Part shown: one piece after another, positions 16,911 through 28,127 of the stretch
How the letters are laid out: each line of letters opens with the position of its first letter
Numbering within the stretch: the first letter of the stretch is position 1
Assembly: GCA_903921785.1 (NCBI GenBank)
Contig: CAIXRH010000136.1
Coordinates: 1 to 64,000 of the forward strand
DNA from: an uncultured Pseudomonadota bacterium
GTDB taxonomy: Bacteria; Myxococcota_A; UBA796; SXON01
Reading direction: 5' to 3'
DNA length: 64,000 bases
The notes under the pieces: generated by a model
What the model saw: only the letters and a program-made list of their open reading frames with translations
Database searches by the model: none
Told to the model about the DNA's origin: nothing
Made by a program: the position numbers and the translations under genes

Positions 16911-17453
16911 CTACCGGCTGCGGAGGTCGAGCTCGGCGGTGCGGGCCTTCTTGCCCAGGGCCGCGGCCACATCTTCGAGGAGCTGGCGCTCCTTGCGACA
17001 GCTCGAGGGCACGTCGATCCACTCGTAGATGCTGCCGGTGAAGGTGAGATCGGCGGAGATGATGTCCTTCTCCACCTGCTCGTGGTTCTTCACGGTGACC
17101 CGGGTTTTCCCCTTGGATGCGTCCACCAGGATGCTCATCCGGAAGCGCACCTTCTCCGGGATCCGGGTTCCCCCGAACTGGTTGAAGATGTAGTCGCTCT
17201 GCCCGATCACCCACTCGGTCGTGATCTTGCCGGCTTCTTTGTCCACCCGATCGACCGGCCAGGAGTCGCCGAGCACGCCGAGGGTCTCGTCCCACACGCG
17301 GTTGTAGCTCTCCTCGAAGCTCACCTCGACCGGGCGCTCCTCGTAGATCGGGAGGTGATCCTCCGGAAACGGCGGGGGCGCGCAGGCAGGGAGCAGGGCG
17401 AGGACGGTCGCGAAGAGGACTGGGCGCATGCGGGTGAAGGCAGTGTCCATCAT
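16911..17453 (-). CDS. BamC-like or DUF-type lipoprotein
   Basis: A 180-residue protein with a lipoprotein signal: either from ATG 17453 or from Met9 (17429), with lipobox LLPAC at about residue 24. The mature part (VSFEESYNRVWDETLGVL, then KEAGKITTEWVIG, then FRMSILVDASKGKTRVTV) has the helix-grip pattern of BamC-related or similar outer-membrane lipoproteins that start with a Tyr-x-x-x-W helix. The resemblance is by pattern only. It lies in the same direction as pfaD, 49 nt downstream of it. A weak 7-bp inverted repeat at 16783-16816 lies between it and the convergent leucine dehydrogenase gene. Confidence 0.6.
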   Translation of the reverse strand: MMDTAFTRMRPVLFATVLALLPACAPPPFPEDHLPIYEERPVEVSFEESYNRVWDETLGVLGDSWPVDRVDKEAGKITTEWVIGQSDYIFNQFGGTRIPEKVRFRMSILVDASKGKTRVTVKNHEQVEKDIISADLTFTGSIYEWIDVPSSCRKERQLLEDVAAALGKKARTAELDLRSR

Positions 17454-17502
17454 TCACGGCCCCAGGACAAGCCCCAACGTGATGCGGCGCCGAACGGAGC
17501 GC

Positions 17503-19074
17503 TCAAACTGCCAGTTCGCGCGGGCGGAAGTCGAACGCGGCCGCGGGAACGGGTACGCCGAACGTGCGCAGCTGCGACGCGCGAGTGAGGACCGCGGCGC
17601 CTTCGAGGAGGTTCAAGGCGATCTGTCCCACGGTGCGCGCAGCGGGGGGCTCCAGGAAGCTGCCCTTGACCCAATCGTTGAACGAGCCCATCGCCGGGCC
17701 GCACCAGACCTGGAAGTCGAGGGTACGACGGGGATCGCCGTCGATCGCCCAGCGGCTGGCCCGACCGAGGTACCACCGGAAGACCAGCGCCATCCGGTGT
17801 TTGGGGTCCGCCGCCGCGCGGGCGAGCTGGGCCGGGTCACGCGCGGTGAAGAAGGCCTCGGTCTGGGCCCAGATCTCGTCGAGCGTACCCTGGAAGACCT
17901 CGCGTTCGAGCTTGGCGCGGTCGGCGGCGGGGATGGCGTCGAGCGAGGGCCAGGCGAGGTAGAGCTCGCGGAGCTTGGCGGCGCGTGCCGCGAACATCGT
18001 GCCGCGGCGCAGCACCTGCACCTCCACGCCCATCTCGAACATGTCGGCCGCGGGGGCCATCGCCACGTCGGCGACCTGTGCCTTCGCGAGCATCTCCTTC
18101 GCCGCCGCCGAGACCCCGGCCTCGACCGCCGATTGGTTGACCGAGCCGGTGAGCACGTACGCCGCGCCCATCGCGAAGGCGGCCGCCACGGACGCGGGCG
18201 TGCCGAGCCCCCCCGCGGCGCCCACCCGGGGTACGGTCGCGTAGCCATGCTCGCGCGCCATGGTTCGGGCGAGCTCCGCGATCACCGGGAACATCGCCGG
18301 CAACGGCTGATTGTCGGTGTGCCCGCCGGAGTCGGCCTCGACGGTGATGTCTTCGGCGACGGGCACGAGCCGCGCGAGAGCGCCTTCCTCGGCCGTGAGC
18401 TTGCCCTGCCGCACCAGCTCGTCGAGCATCGCCGCGGGCGCGGGCGCCAGGTAGTGGCGGGCGACTTCGGGTCGAGAGACCTTCGCGACCAGGCGGTTGG
18501 TGCGGACGATACGCCCCTCCGCGTCGCGACGCAGCCCCGCGGAGGCGTAGCGGACGATCGGCGCGGTCATCCGCACGAAGGCGCTGGCCTCCACGGCGCG
18601 GACGCCGCGTTCGACGAGGAGATCGGCCACCGCGGCTTCGACGAGCGGCTCCTGCGGCGAGTGGATCAGGTTGACCCCGAATGGAGTGTCGCCGAGCTCG
18701 GCCTTGAGCCGGTCTACCGCAGCGGCCACCCGATCCGGGAGCAGACCGGCGGCGCCGAAGAAGCCCAACGCGCCCACGCGCGCCGCAGAGACCACCACTT
18801 CGACCGTGGCGATCCCGTTCGCCATGGCGCCGGTGCAGTACGGGAACCGCACCCCGTGCGCCTCGGTGAACGCACGATCGCCGAGCCATTCCGGGTACAG
18901 CGGCGGCAACGTGCCGAGCCACTCGGCGCCCGCGGCCTCCGGCGCGCCGAAGGTGACGCCGACGCGCCCCCCCTGGGCGGACACCTCCCGCACGACGTGC
19001 ATCGTCTCGCGGACGCGAGCGAGAGCGGCGGGGAGATCGGCGGGCGCAAAGACCGGAGCGGAGGACGGGGTCAC
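17503..19074 (-). CDS. pfaD: PfaD-family enoyl reductase, stand-alone
   Basis: A protein of about 523 residues of the PfaD family: an FMN-dependent TIM barrel with FPYCTGAMANGIATVE, GALGFFGAAGL, GVNLIHSPQEP, the segment EADSGGHTDNQPL, and GLGTPASVAAAFAMGAAYVLTGSVNQ. The late element EMGVEVQVLRRGTMFA and the C-terminal FNDWVKGS are typical too. PfaD works in trans as the enoyl reductase of polyunsaturated fatty acid synthases and related polyketide clusters. No pfaA/B/C genes are in the window. GTG 19074 is preferred; ATG 19131 would add 19 residues that overlap the divergent gene. Confidence 0.9.
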   Translation of the reverse strand: MTPSSAPVFAPADLPAALARVRETMHVVREVSAQGGRVGVTFGAPEAAGAEWLGTLPPLYPEWLGDRAFTEAHGVRFPYCTGAMANGIATVEVVVSAARVGALGFFGAAGLLPDRVAAAVDRLKAELGDTPFGVNLIHSPQEPLVEAAVADLLVERGVRAVEASAFVRMTAPIVRYASAGLRRDAEGRIVRTNRLVAKVSRPEVARHYLAPAPAAMLDELVRQGKLTAEEGALARLVPVAEDITVEADSGGHTDNQPLPAMFPVIAELARTMAREHGYATVPRVGAAGGLGTPASVAAAFAMGAAYVLTGSVNQSAVEAGVSAAAKEMLAKAQVADVAMAPAADMFEMGVEVQVLRRGTMFAARAAKLRELYLAWPSLDAIPAADRAKLEREVFQGTLDEIWAQTEAFFTARDPAQLARAAADPKHRMALVFRWYLGRASRWAIDGDPRRTLDFQVWCGPAMGSFNDWVKGSFLEPPAARTVGQIALNLLEGAAVLTRASQLRTFGVPVPAAAFDFRPRELAV

Positions 19075-19106
19075 GCCGCGCCGTGTACCCCGAGCGCCGC
19101 GCGGAG

Positions 19107-20090
19107 GTGTCATGGTCGCGTCACGGTTCACGGACGGCGCCGCCGTGGTACCTTTCTCTCGTGCTGTGGTTGTCCGCCCTCGCCTACGCCACCCCGATCA
19201 CGGAGTGCCCCCGGCCGATCACCTCGGCCGAGATCGTCGACGCGTCCGACCGCGCCGAGGCGCAGTTCGCCGAGCAGGACCCGGAGGGGTTCGACGCGGC
19301 GCAGAAGGAGGTGGTGGAGCGGCTCGGCTGCGTGAAGGACCCCCTCTCCCCCAGCGATGTGGTGCGCGTGCAGCGCGTCGTGGCCCTGGGCGCCTTCATG
19401 CACGACGACGAGCCGGGGATGCGTGCGGCGATCGCCGGGATGGTGCAGGTGGACATTCGGGCCCGGTTCCCCGAGGCCGTCGTCCCCGCCGGCCACAAGC
19501 TCGACAAGCTGATCGACGAGCTGGCCGGCGCCACTCACCCCCCCGGCGCGGCCCTCCGCACCCTCGCCGACGGTTGGATCGAGGTCAACGGCAGCTACGC
19601 GCCCACCGTCCAGGCCGACGTGTCCGCCACCCTCCAGCGACTGGACAACCAGGGCGCCGTGGTCGAGACCCGCTACTGGGTCGCCGGTACGCCGCTCGGG
19701 GACTGGGAGGCGGTGGGCGGGACGGCGCCGAACCCGCCGATCAAGAACCCGCCGAAGCGGCCCGAAGCAAAGAAGCCGGTAAAGGCAGCCAAGCCGTCGC
19801 CCGAGGCCCTCCCGAACGGCAAGCCCGCGAGCCAGACGGACGCCCAGATCGCCAAAGAAAACGCCACTGCCCGCCACGTGGCGCTGGTCGTGAGCACGGG
19901 CGCGCTCGCCGTGGCCTCCGGAGTGGTCTACGCCATCGCCGCGGACGCCAAGCACAAGGCGCTCGACCCCGAGGTGCCCGACCCGAGCGCGCTGGCCTAC
20001 CGCGACCAGGCCAACGGGCTGACCTGGGGCTGGATCGGCGGCGCGGTGGTCAGCGGCGGACTCGCCGCGACGCTCGTCATCACCTGGTAG
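19107..20090 (+). CDS. Secreted/membrane protein with PEGA-like middle, paralogue of 44059-45096
   Basis: About 327 residues. A signal-like segment (YLSLVLWLSALAYA) is followed by a helical domain (TSAEIVD, then GCV, then GAFMHDDEPGMRAAI), a small beta domain (ADGWIEVNGSYAPTV), a Pro/Lys linker and two hydrophobic segments at the C-terminus. The gene at 44059-45096 has the same order and similar motifs (TSAELV, GCV, GAYRYLEHDIDGSRR), so the two are paralogues. The start is uncertain: GTG 19083, 19107 and 19161 are in frame; 19107 gives the best signal peptide without overlapping pfaD. No named family was recognised. An envelope role is inferred. Confidence 0.65.
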   Translation: MSWSRHGSRTAPPWYLSLVLWLSALAYATPITECPRPITSAEIVDASDRAEAQFAEQDPEGFDAAQKEVVERLGCVKDPLSPSDVVRVQRVVALGAFMHDDEPGMRAAIAGMVQVDIRARFPEAVVPAGHKLDKLIDELAGATHPPGAALRTLADGWIEVNGSYAPTVQADVSATLQRLDNQGAVVETRYWVAGTPLGDWEAVGGTAPNPPIKNPPKRPEAKKPVKAAKPSPEALPNGKPASQTDAQIAKENATARHVALVVSTGALAVASGVVYAIAADAKHKALDPEVPDPSALAYRDQANGLTWGWIGGAVVSGGLAATLVITW

Positions 20091-20165
20091 CGCGGCCGCC
20101 GAATCCGTACTCGCGCCGCAACGATCTGCACCACTTCTGCGCGGGTGGAATGCTGCGGGACGGGC

Positions 20166-20171
20166 TATAAA
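20166..20171 (+). promoter_or_regulatory. Possible -10 box TATAAA
   Basis: TATAAA in an otherwise GC-rich stretch, 43 nt before the ATG of the MopE/FG-GAP lipoprotein gene. No good -35 element is seen 16-18 nt upstream, so an extended or activator-dependent promoter would be needed. Confidence 0.3.
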
Positions 20172-20213
20172 CGATCACGCCCGTCCGTCCGACTCCCTCC
20201 CGTCGAGGTCGCC

Positions 20214-23810
<3,597 letters not shown>

Positions 23811-23981
23811 CCGGCGGAGTCCGCGGCGTTCAACGAAAAGGGCGTGAGGGGGCGCGGGCGCTTCCTCGCCCCGCGTGCGGCTCGACGGGGATGGCCATGG
23901 GCTGGTGGCGCTCCACCGGCTTGCTCACCCGGGAGCGCCGAGGTCGAGGAACCACCGCGGCGAGAAGGGCGGGGCGGGCCG
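23811..23981. other. Convergent spacer between MopE gene and epmA
   Basis: 171 nt between two convergent stops. GC-rich with some self-complementary blocks (CGCGGG near 23852 and CCCGCG near 23870), but no T-run on either side. No gene or clear site seen. Confidence 0.4.
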
Positions 23982-24824
23982 TCAGGCCGGCACCGATACA
24001 TCCTGGATGTGTCGCGCCCCGGTGAGCGCCATGACCAGCCGGTCCACCCCGAGCGCGATGCCCGCCGCGCGGGGAAAGCGGTCGGAAGCCGCGATCACGC
24101 CCTCGTCGGTGGGGTGCGGCGCCCTACCGGCGGCGCGCCGGTGCGCGGCCGAGGCTTCGAAGCGGCTGCGTAGCTCCGCCCCATCGCGCAGCTCCGAGAA
24201 GCCATTCGCGAGCTCGATCCCGCCGAAGTACAGCTCCAGCCGCTCGGACACCGGGCCACGGACCTCGGCGAGGGCCGCGTGGCGGGCAGGGTAGTCCCGC
24301 ACCCAGAGCCCGCTCGGCGGCGGACCGGCGGTGCGCGCCGTGATCACCGGGTCGATCTCCTCCACCCAGCTGCGGAAGAACCGGTCGTCGTCCTCGGGGA
24401 CGGCCCCCGCGTAGAGCAACGCGACGGTCGTCTGGTCGAAGCTCGGCGGGGAGGCCGCCACGGCGGACGCACATCGGCCGATCAGCGCCTCGACGACCGG
24501 CACCAGGTCCAGGTAGTTGGCGTTGCAGAAGTAGAGCTCGAGCATGGTGAACTCGAGCTCGTGATGCGCGCCCCGCTCCTCCGCCCGGAAACACGGGGTG
24601 ATGGCGTAGACCCTCGGCAACCCCGCCGCGAGCACGCGCTTGAGGGCGAACTCCGGCGACGTGTGCAACCACGCGTCCCCGGACGGCACCGCCTCGAGGT
24701 TCTCCTCCAGCGCCGGACCGCTCACGCGCACCGGCGGCTGGACCTCCAAGAAGCCCTCCTCGAAGAGCCCATCCCGCAGCGCACGCACCACCGTGGCGCG
24801 CGAACGGAGGAGCGCGGCGTTCAT
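23982..24824 (-). CDS. epmA: EF-P--lysine ligase EpmA (PoxA/GenX)
   Basis: A 280-residue class II lysyl-tRNA-synthetase-like enzyme without the anticodon domain, which attaches lysine to EF-P. Motif 2 is seen as ITPCFRAEERGAHHELEFTMLE, the substrate region as HTSPEFALKRVL, and motif 3 as GIALGVDRLVM. The length fits EpmA rather than LysS. The start is placed at ATG 24824, where homology begins, 16 nt after the efp stop; an in-frame GTG at 24866 would overlap efp. It is in an operon with efp and next to epmB. Confidence 0.93.
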   Translation of the reverse strand: MNAALLRSRATVVRALRDGLFEEGFLEVQPPVRVSGPALEENLEAVPSGDAWLHTSPEFALKRVLAAGLPRVYAITPCFRAEERGAHHELEFTMLELYFCNANYLDLVPVVEALIGRCASAVAASPPSFDQTTVALLYAGAVPEDDDRFFRSWVEEIDPVITARTAGPPPSGLWVRDYPARHAALAEVRGPVSERLELYFGGIELANGFSELRDGAELRSRFEASAAHRRAAGRAPHPTDEGVIAASDRFPRAAGIALGVDRLVMALTGARHIQDVSVPA

Positions 24825-24840
24825 CGCACGAAGTTCCCGC

Positions 24841-25404
24841 TCAGAGGCGGGAGACGTACGCGCCACCCTCGCGGGTGTCGACCTTCAGGAGGTCGCCTTC
24901 TTTCACGAAGATGGGGACCTGGATCTCGGCGCCGCACTCGAGCTTGCAGTTCTTGGTGATGTTGTTCGACGTGTTCCCCTTCACCGCGGGCTCGGTCCAC
25001 GCGACCTTGCTCTCGATGAAGTTCGGCAGGGTGACGTTCACCGCGCGGCCCTTGTAGAACAGCACGTTGACCTCGAGGTTCTCCATGAGGAACTTCGCGT
25101 CGTCGGCCAGGACGGAGCCCTGGATCTCGACCTGCTCGTAGCTCTCGGTGTTCATGAAGGTGTAGACACCCTGCTGCTCGTAGAGGAACTGCATCGGCTG
25201 CTCCTCGACATCCGCCTCATCGAGCGTCTCACCGGTGCGGTACGTGCGCTCGATCACCGCGCCCGTGAGCAGGTTCTTGAGCTTGGTACGCGTGAAGGCG
25301 GTTCCCTTGCCCGGCTTCACGAACTGGAAGTAGACGATGGTATAGGGAGCGCCTTCGGTCTCGACCTTGAGGCCGTTGCGGAAGTCGGAGGTTTCGTACG
25401 CCAT
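24841..25404 (-). CDS. efp: Elongation factor P
   Basis: A 187-residue EF-P, which binds ribosomes stalled at polyproline stretches and stimulates peptide bond formation. The three beta-barrel domains are complete. The modification loop reads KPGKGTAF with Lys33, equivalent to the lysine that is beta-lysylated in E. coli; epmA and epmB beside it support that modification. The C-terminal domain has VPIFVKEGDLLKVDTREGGYVSR-like sequence (here GGAYVSRL). Its ATG (25404-25402) shares two bases with the ATG in use or potentially in use for divergent epmB. Confidence 0.97.
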   Translation of the reverse strand: MAYETSDFRNGLKVETEGAPYTIVYFQFVKPGKGTAFTRTKLKNLLTGAVIERTYRTGETLDEADVEEQPMQFLYEQQGVYTFMNTESYEQVEIQGSVLADDAKFLMENLEVNVLFYKGRAVNVTLPNFIESKVAWTEPAVKGNTSNNITKNCKLECGAEIQVPIFVKEGDLLKVDTREGGAYVSRL

Positions 25405-26392
25405 GGGTGCACCGGGGAGGCCGCGCGACTATCATGTCGGCGCGATTGTGGGTAGGCCCGAAGCCGAACGCCGGTTTCCGTGGCTGCGTGGGGTCGATTG
25501 GACCGCGATCGCCGAACGTTTTCCGGTGCGCCTGCCCCGAGGCTACCTCGGCGACGCCACCGACCCTTCAGATCCTCGCCTCCTAACCGCACTTCCTGCT
25601 CCCGAAGAGCTGGTCGCCGACGCGGGGGACGTCCCGGACCCCGTCGGCGAGCAGGGGCGCTCGCCGCTGCCGTGGGTCGTGCGCAAGCACCCCGACCGGG
25701 TGCTGCTGCTGCTCACGAAACGCTGCCACGTGTACTGCCGCTACTGTTTCCGCCGCGACCACCAGCCGGGGGAAGGCGAGGACCCCTCGGAAACGGAGTG
25801 GAACGCGATGTTGGAGTACGCGCGAGGGTCTGGCGCCCGGGAGGCGATTCTGAGCGGCGGGGACCCCCTCGCCATCCCCGATGCGCGGCTCTTCGCGGCG
25901 ATCGACGCCATCCGTCCCGATGTGCCGGTGATCCGGGTCCACACCCGCGCCCCGATCACCGCGCCGGAGCGGGTGACGACCCGGCTGGTCGCCGGGCTCC
26001 GTGCGCGCGCGCCGGTCTGGGTGCTGGTGCACACCAACCATCCGAAGGAGCTCACGGGTCCGGTGGAGTCCGCGCTCGGTCGGCTCGTGGACGCCGGCAT
26101 CCCAGTGCTGAACCAGGCCGTCTTGCTGCGCGGAGTCAACGACGACGTCGAGACGCTGGTCGAGCTGAGTCAGCGGCTGGTTGAACTAAGGGTGTATCCG
26201 TACTACCTGCATCACCCCGACGCGGCGCCGGGCAACGCGGCGTTCCGGGTTTCGGAGTCGGAGGGGATGGCGCTGGTGGAGCGCCTCCGCGCCCGGGTCT
26301 CGGGCGTCGCGCTCCCCCAATACGTGGTGGATCCCCCCGATGGGACCGGGAAGCGGCCCGTCGGAGCGTACGGCGCGGCCTTCCGCGGTTAA
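25403..26392 (+). CDS. epmB: EpmB/KamA-family lysine 2,3-aminomutase
   Basis: A radical SAM and PLP enzyme of up to 329 residues. The iron-sulfur motif CHVYCRYC is at about residues 110-117, SGGDPL follows, and the PLP lysine is expected in DGTGKRPVGAY near the C-terminus. In EF-P modification EpmB makes (R)-beta-lysine, which EpmA ligates to EF-P; the adjacent genes make this role much more likely than free-lysine metabolism. Two starts are possible: ATG 25403, which overlaps the efp start codon, and GTG 25448, which leaves 43 nt between the genes and begins just before the conserved FPVRLPRGYL. The second may be the real one. Confidence 0.92.
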   Translation: MGAPGRPRDYHVGAIVGRPEAERRFPWLRGVDWTAIAERFPVRLPRGYLGDATDPSDPRLLTALPAPEELVADAGDVPDPVGEQGRSPLPWVVRKHPDRVLLLLTKRCHVYCRYCFRRDHQPGEGEDPSETEWNAMLEYARGSGAREAILSGGDPLAIPDARLFAAIDAIRPDVPVIRVHTRAPITAPERVTTRLVAGLRARAPVWVLVHTNHPKELTGPVESALGRLVDAGIPVLNQAVLLRGVNDDVETLVELSQRLVELRVYPYYLHHPDAAPGNAAFRVSESEGMALVERLRARVSGVALPQYVVDPPDGTGKRPVGAYGAAFRG

Positions 26393-26402
26393 CTGCCGCG
26401 CC

Positions 26403-28127
26403 ATGGCCGTCCGCTCCGCGTCCCGAACCTACCCCACCGTGCGTGCCTTCCTCGAAGACTGGCGGTCCACGCTTCGCCTGGGCGCGCTTACGCTTCCGCC
26501 GGGCGCGGTCGTCGGCGAGCCCGCCCCGAACATGAAGGTCGACCTGATCGTGCCCCTCGCGGGCCGGCTGGGCCCGATCGACGCGCAGGTGATCCAGCAG
26601 ATGCCGGACGGAACGGTGGCGCTGCGCGTCCCTGAGTGGCCCCCCGTGGCGCTCACCGGCTTCCAGGCCGTGTTCGACGCGGTGGAAGAGCTCAAGCAGC
26701 ACCTGCTGGCCGTGGGCGAGGTCGTCGTGCCGAACCCTGCGGTCGAGGCCGAGATCGCGGCGCTCCGTTCGCGGGTCCGAGAGCTGGAGAGCCGCCCGTC
26801 CGTCGTAGCGCACGTCGCTCCCGCGGGCGGAGGGGATCGCGGTGCCCCCGGCGCGCCGCGGAAGATGGTCGACGAAGAGGGGAACCTGGTGGTCGAGCGC
26901 GGCTACCCCATCCCCGATCTCACCGATGTACCCCCGACGCTCTCGGGGCAGATCGGCGACCGGTCGCTGCGCGACGCGATGATGGAGCTCGCCCTCGAGC
27001 GGGTCACCGGGCTCTTGACCCTCCAGCTCCCGGATGGGAGGGTCCGTTGGGGGTTCTGGCAGAAGGGCGGGCCGGTCGCCTGGCGCGCCGAGCCCATCGT
27101 GGAAGACGAGGTGCTCGGCATCCTCATGTTCCGGGCCAGCCAGCTCACGCGCGAACAGCTCGAACAGTCGCTCGACCTGATGGAGCGCAACGGGATCCGC
27201 CAGGGCGAAGCCCTCATCGAGCTCGGCGTCATCACGTTCGCCCAGGTGGTGCTGCTGCTCCAGAAACAGACTGAGTTCGTATTCCAGCGCGTGATCCGCG
27301 AGCGGGCCGGGACCTGGACCTTCCACCTCCTCGATGAGCTTCCCGAACGGTTCGTCGCCCCTCCGCTGCGCGTACCCTCGCTGTTGTTCCGCTCGCTGCG
27401 CACCTACGCGAAGGACATGCCGGCGGAGGACCTGGCCACCTCGCTACGCCCGTGGCTGGACAAGTACGTCTACTTCATCGACGGCGCGCAACGGTTGCTC
27501 GACGAGATGAAGACCAACACCGACGAGACCGGCTTCTTCAAGATCGTCCAGGCCACCAGTTACCGCCTCCGCGAGCTCTTCGCGGTCTCCAACCTCCCCC
27601 GGTCCGCCACGGCCGGCATGATCTGGACCCTGGCCGACCTCCGCCTCATCGAGTTCCGCGACGAAGAGGCCGACGCGCGTGGGGTTCAGCGGCTCGTGCG
27701 GGTGCTCGATGACCGGCGCCGGGCGGTCACCAAGGGCACGCTTTTCGAAGCGTTGGACCTTCACTGGATCTGCACCGCCCCCGACGTGGAGGCGGCGTGG
27801 AAGCGCCTCGCCCCCGAGTACGGACCGGAGGGGGCGGCGAAGTGGGGCGCCGAGAACCGGAAGGCCGTCGACGGGATCTACGAACATCTCCGCGGTGCGT
27901 ACGAGCGACTGCGGCAGGACAAGGCGCGGCGCGACTACCGCGCGAGCATCATGGAGAAGATGCAGATCGAACAGTCGGCGGAGATGCTCGCCAAGAAGGG
28001 CGACATGGCGGTCATGAAGGAGAACGCCCGCGAGTCCCTCGACTGCTTCTCCAAGGCCTGCGAGCTCGCCCCGAACGTGCCTGAGTACCAGGCAGGGCTC
28101 ACCCGGGCGCGGGCGATGCGGCAGTAG
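26403..28127 (+). CDS. DUF4388 (PATAN) protein with PilZ-like and J-like parts
   Basis: A 574-residue cytoplasmic protein. The N-terminal 100 residues recall a PilZ-type domain (FLEDWRSTLRLGALTLPPG, ending TGFQAVFDAVEEL). After a short coiled coil, residues about 175-320 form a DUF4388/PATAN domain (LSGQIGDRSLRDAMMELAL, TGLLTLQLPDGRVRWGF). The C-terminal part has a helix resembling the end of a J-domain (YERLRQDKARRDYRASI) and a final TPR-like helix pair (ESLDCFSKACELAPNVPEYQ). Such combinations are frequent in myxobacterial signalling and motility proteins. The last 29 nt overlap the convergent sulfatase-fold gene. The PilZ and J assignments are tentative. Confidence 0.7.
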   Translation: MAVRSASRTYPTVRAFLEDWRSTLRLGALTLPPGAVVGEPAPNMKVDLIVPLAGRLGPIDAQVIQQMPDGTVALRVPEWPPVALTGFQAVFDAVEELKQHLLAVGEVVVPNPAVEAEIAALRSRVRELESRPSVVAHVAPAGGGDRGAPGAPRKMVDEEGNLVVERGYPIPDLTDVPPTLSGQIGDRSLRDAMMELALERVTGLLTLQLPDGRVRWGFWQKGGPVAWRAEPIVEDEVLGILMFRASQLTREQLEQSLDLMERNGIRQGEALIELGVITFAQVVLLLQKQTEFVFQRVIRERAGTWTFHLLDELPERFVAPPLRVPSLLFRSLRTYAKDMPAEDLATSLRPWLDKYVYFIDGAQRLLDEMKTNTDETGFFKIVQATSYRLRELFAVSNLPRSATAGMIWTLADLRLIEFRDEEADARGVQRLVRVLDDRRRAVTKGTLFEALDLHWICTAPDVEAAWKRLAPEYGPEGAAKWGAENRKAVDGIYEHLRGAYERLRQDKARRDYRASIMEKMQIEQSAEMLAKKGDMAVMKENARESLDCFSKACELAPNVPEYQAGLTRARAMRQ

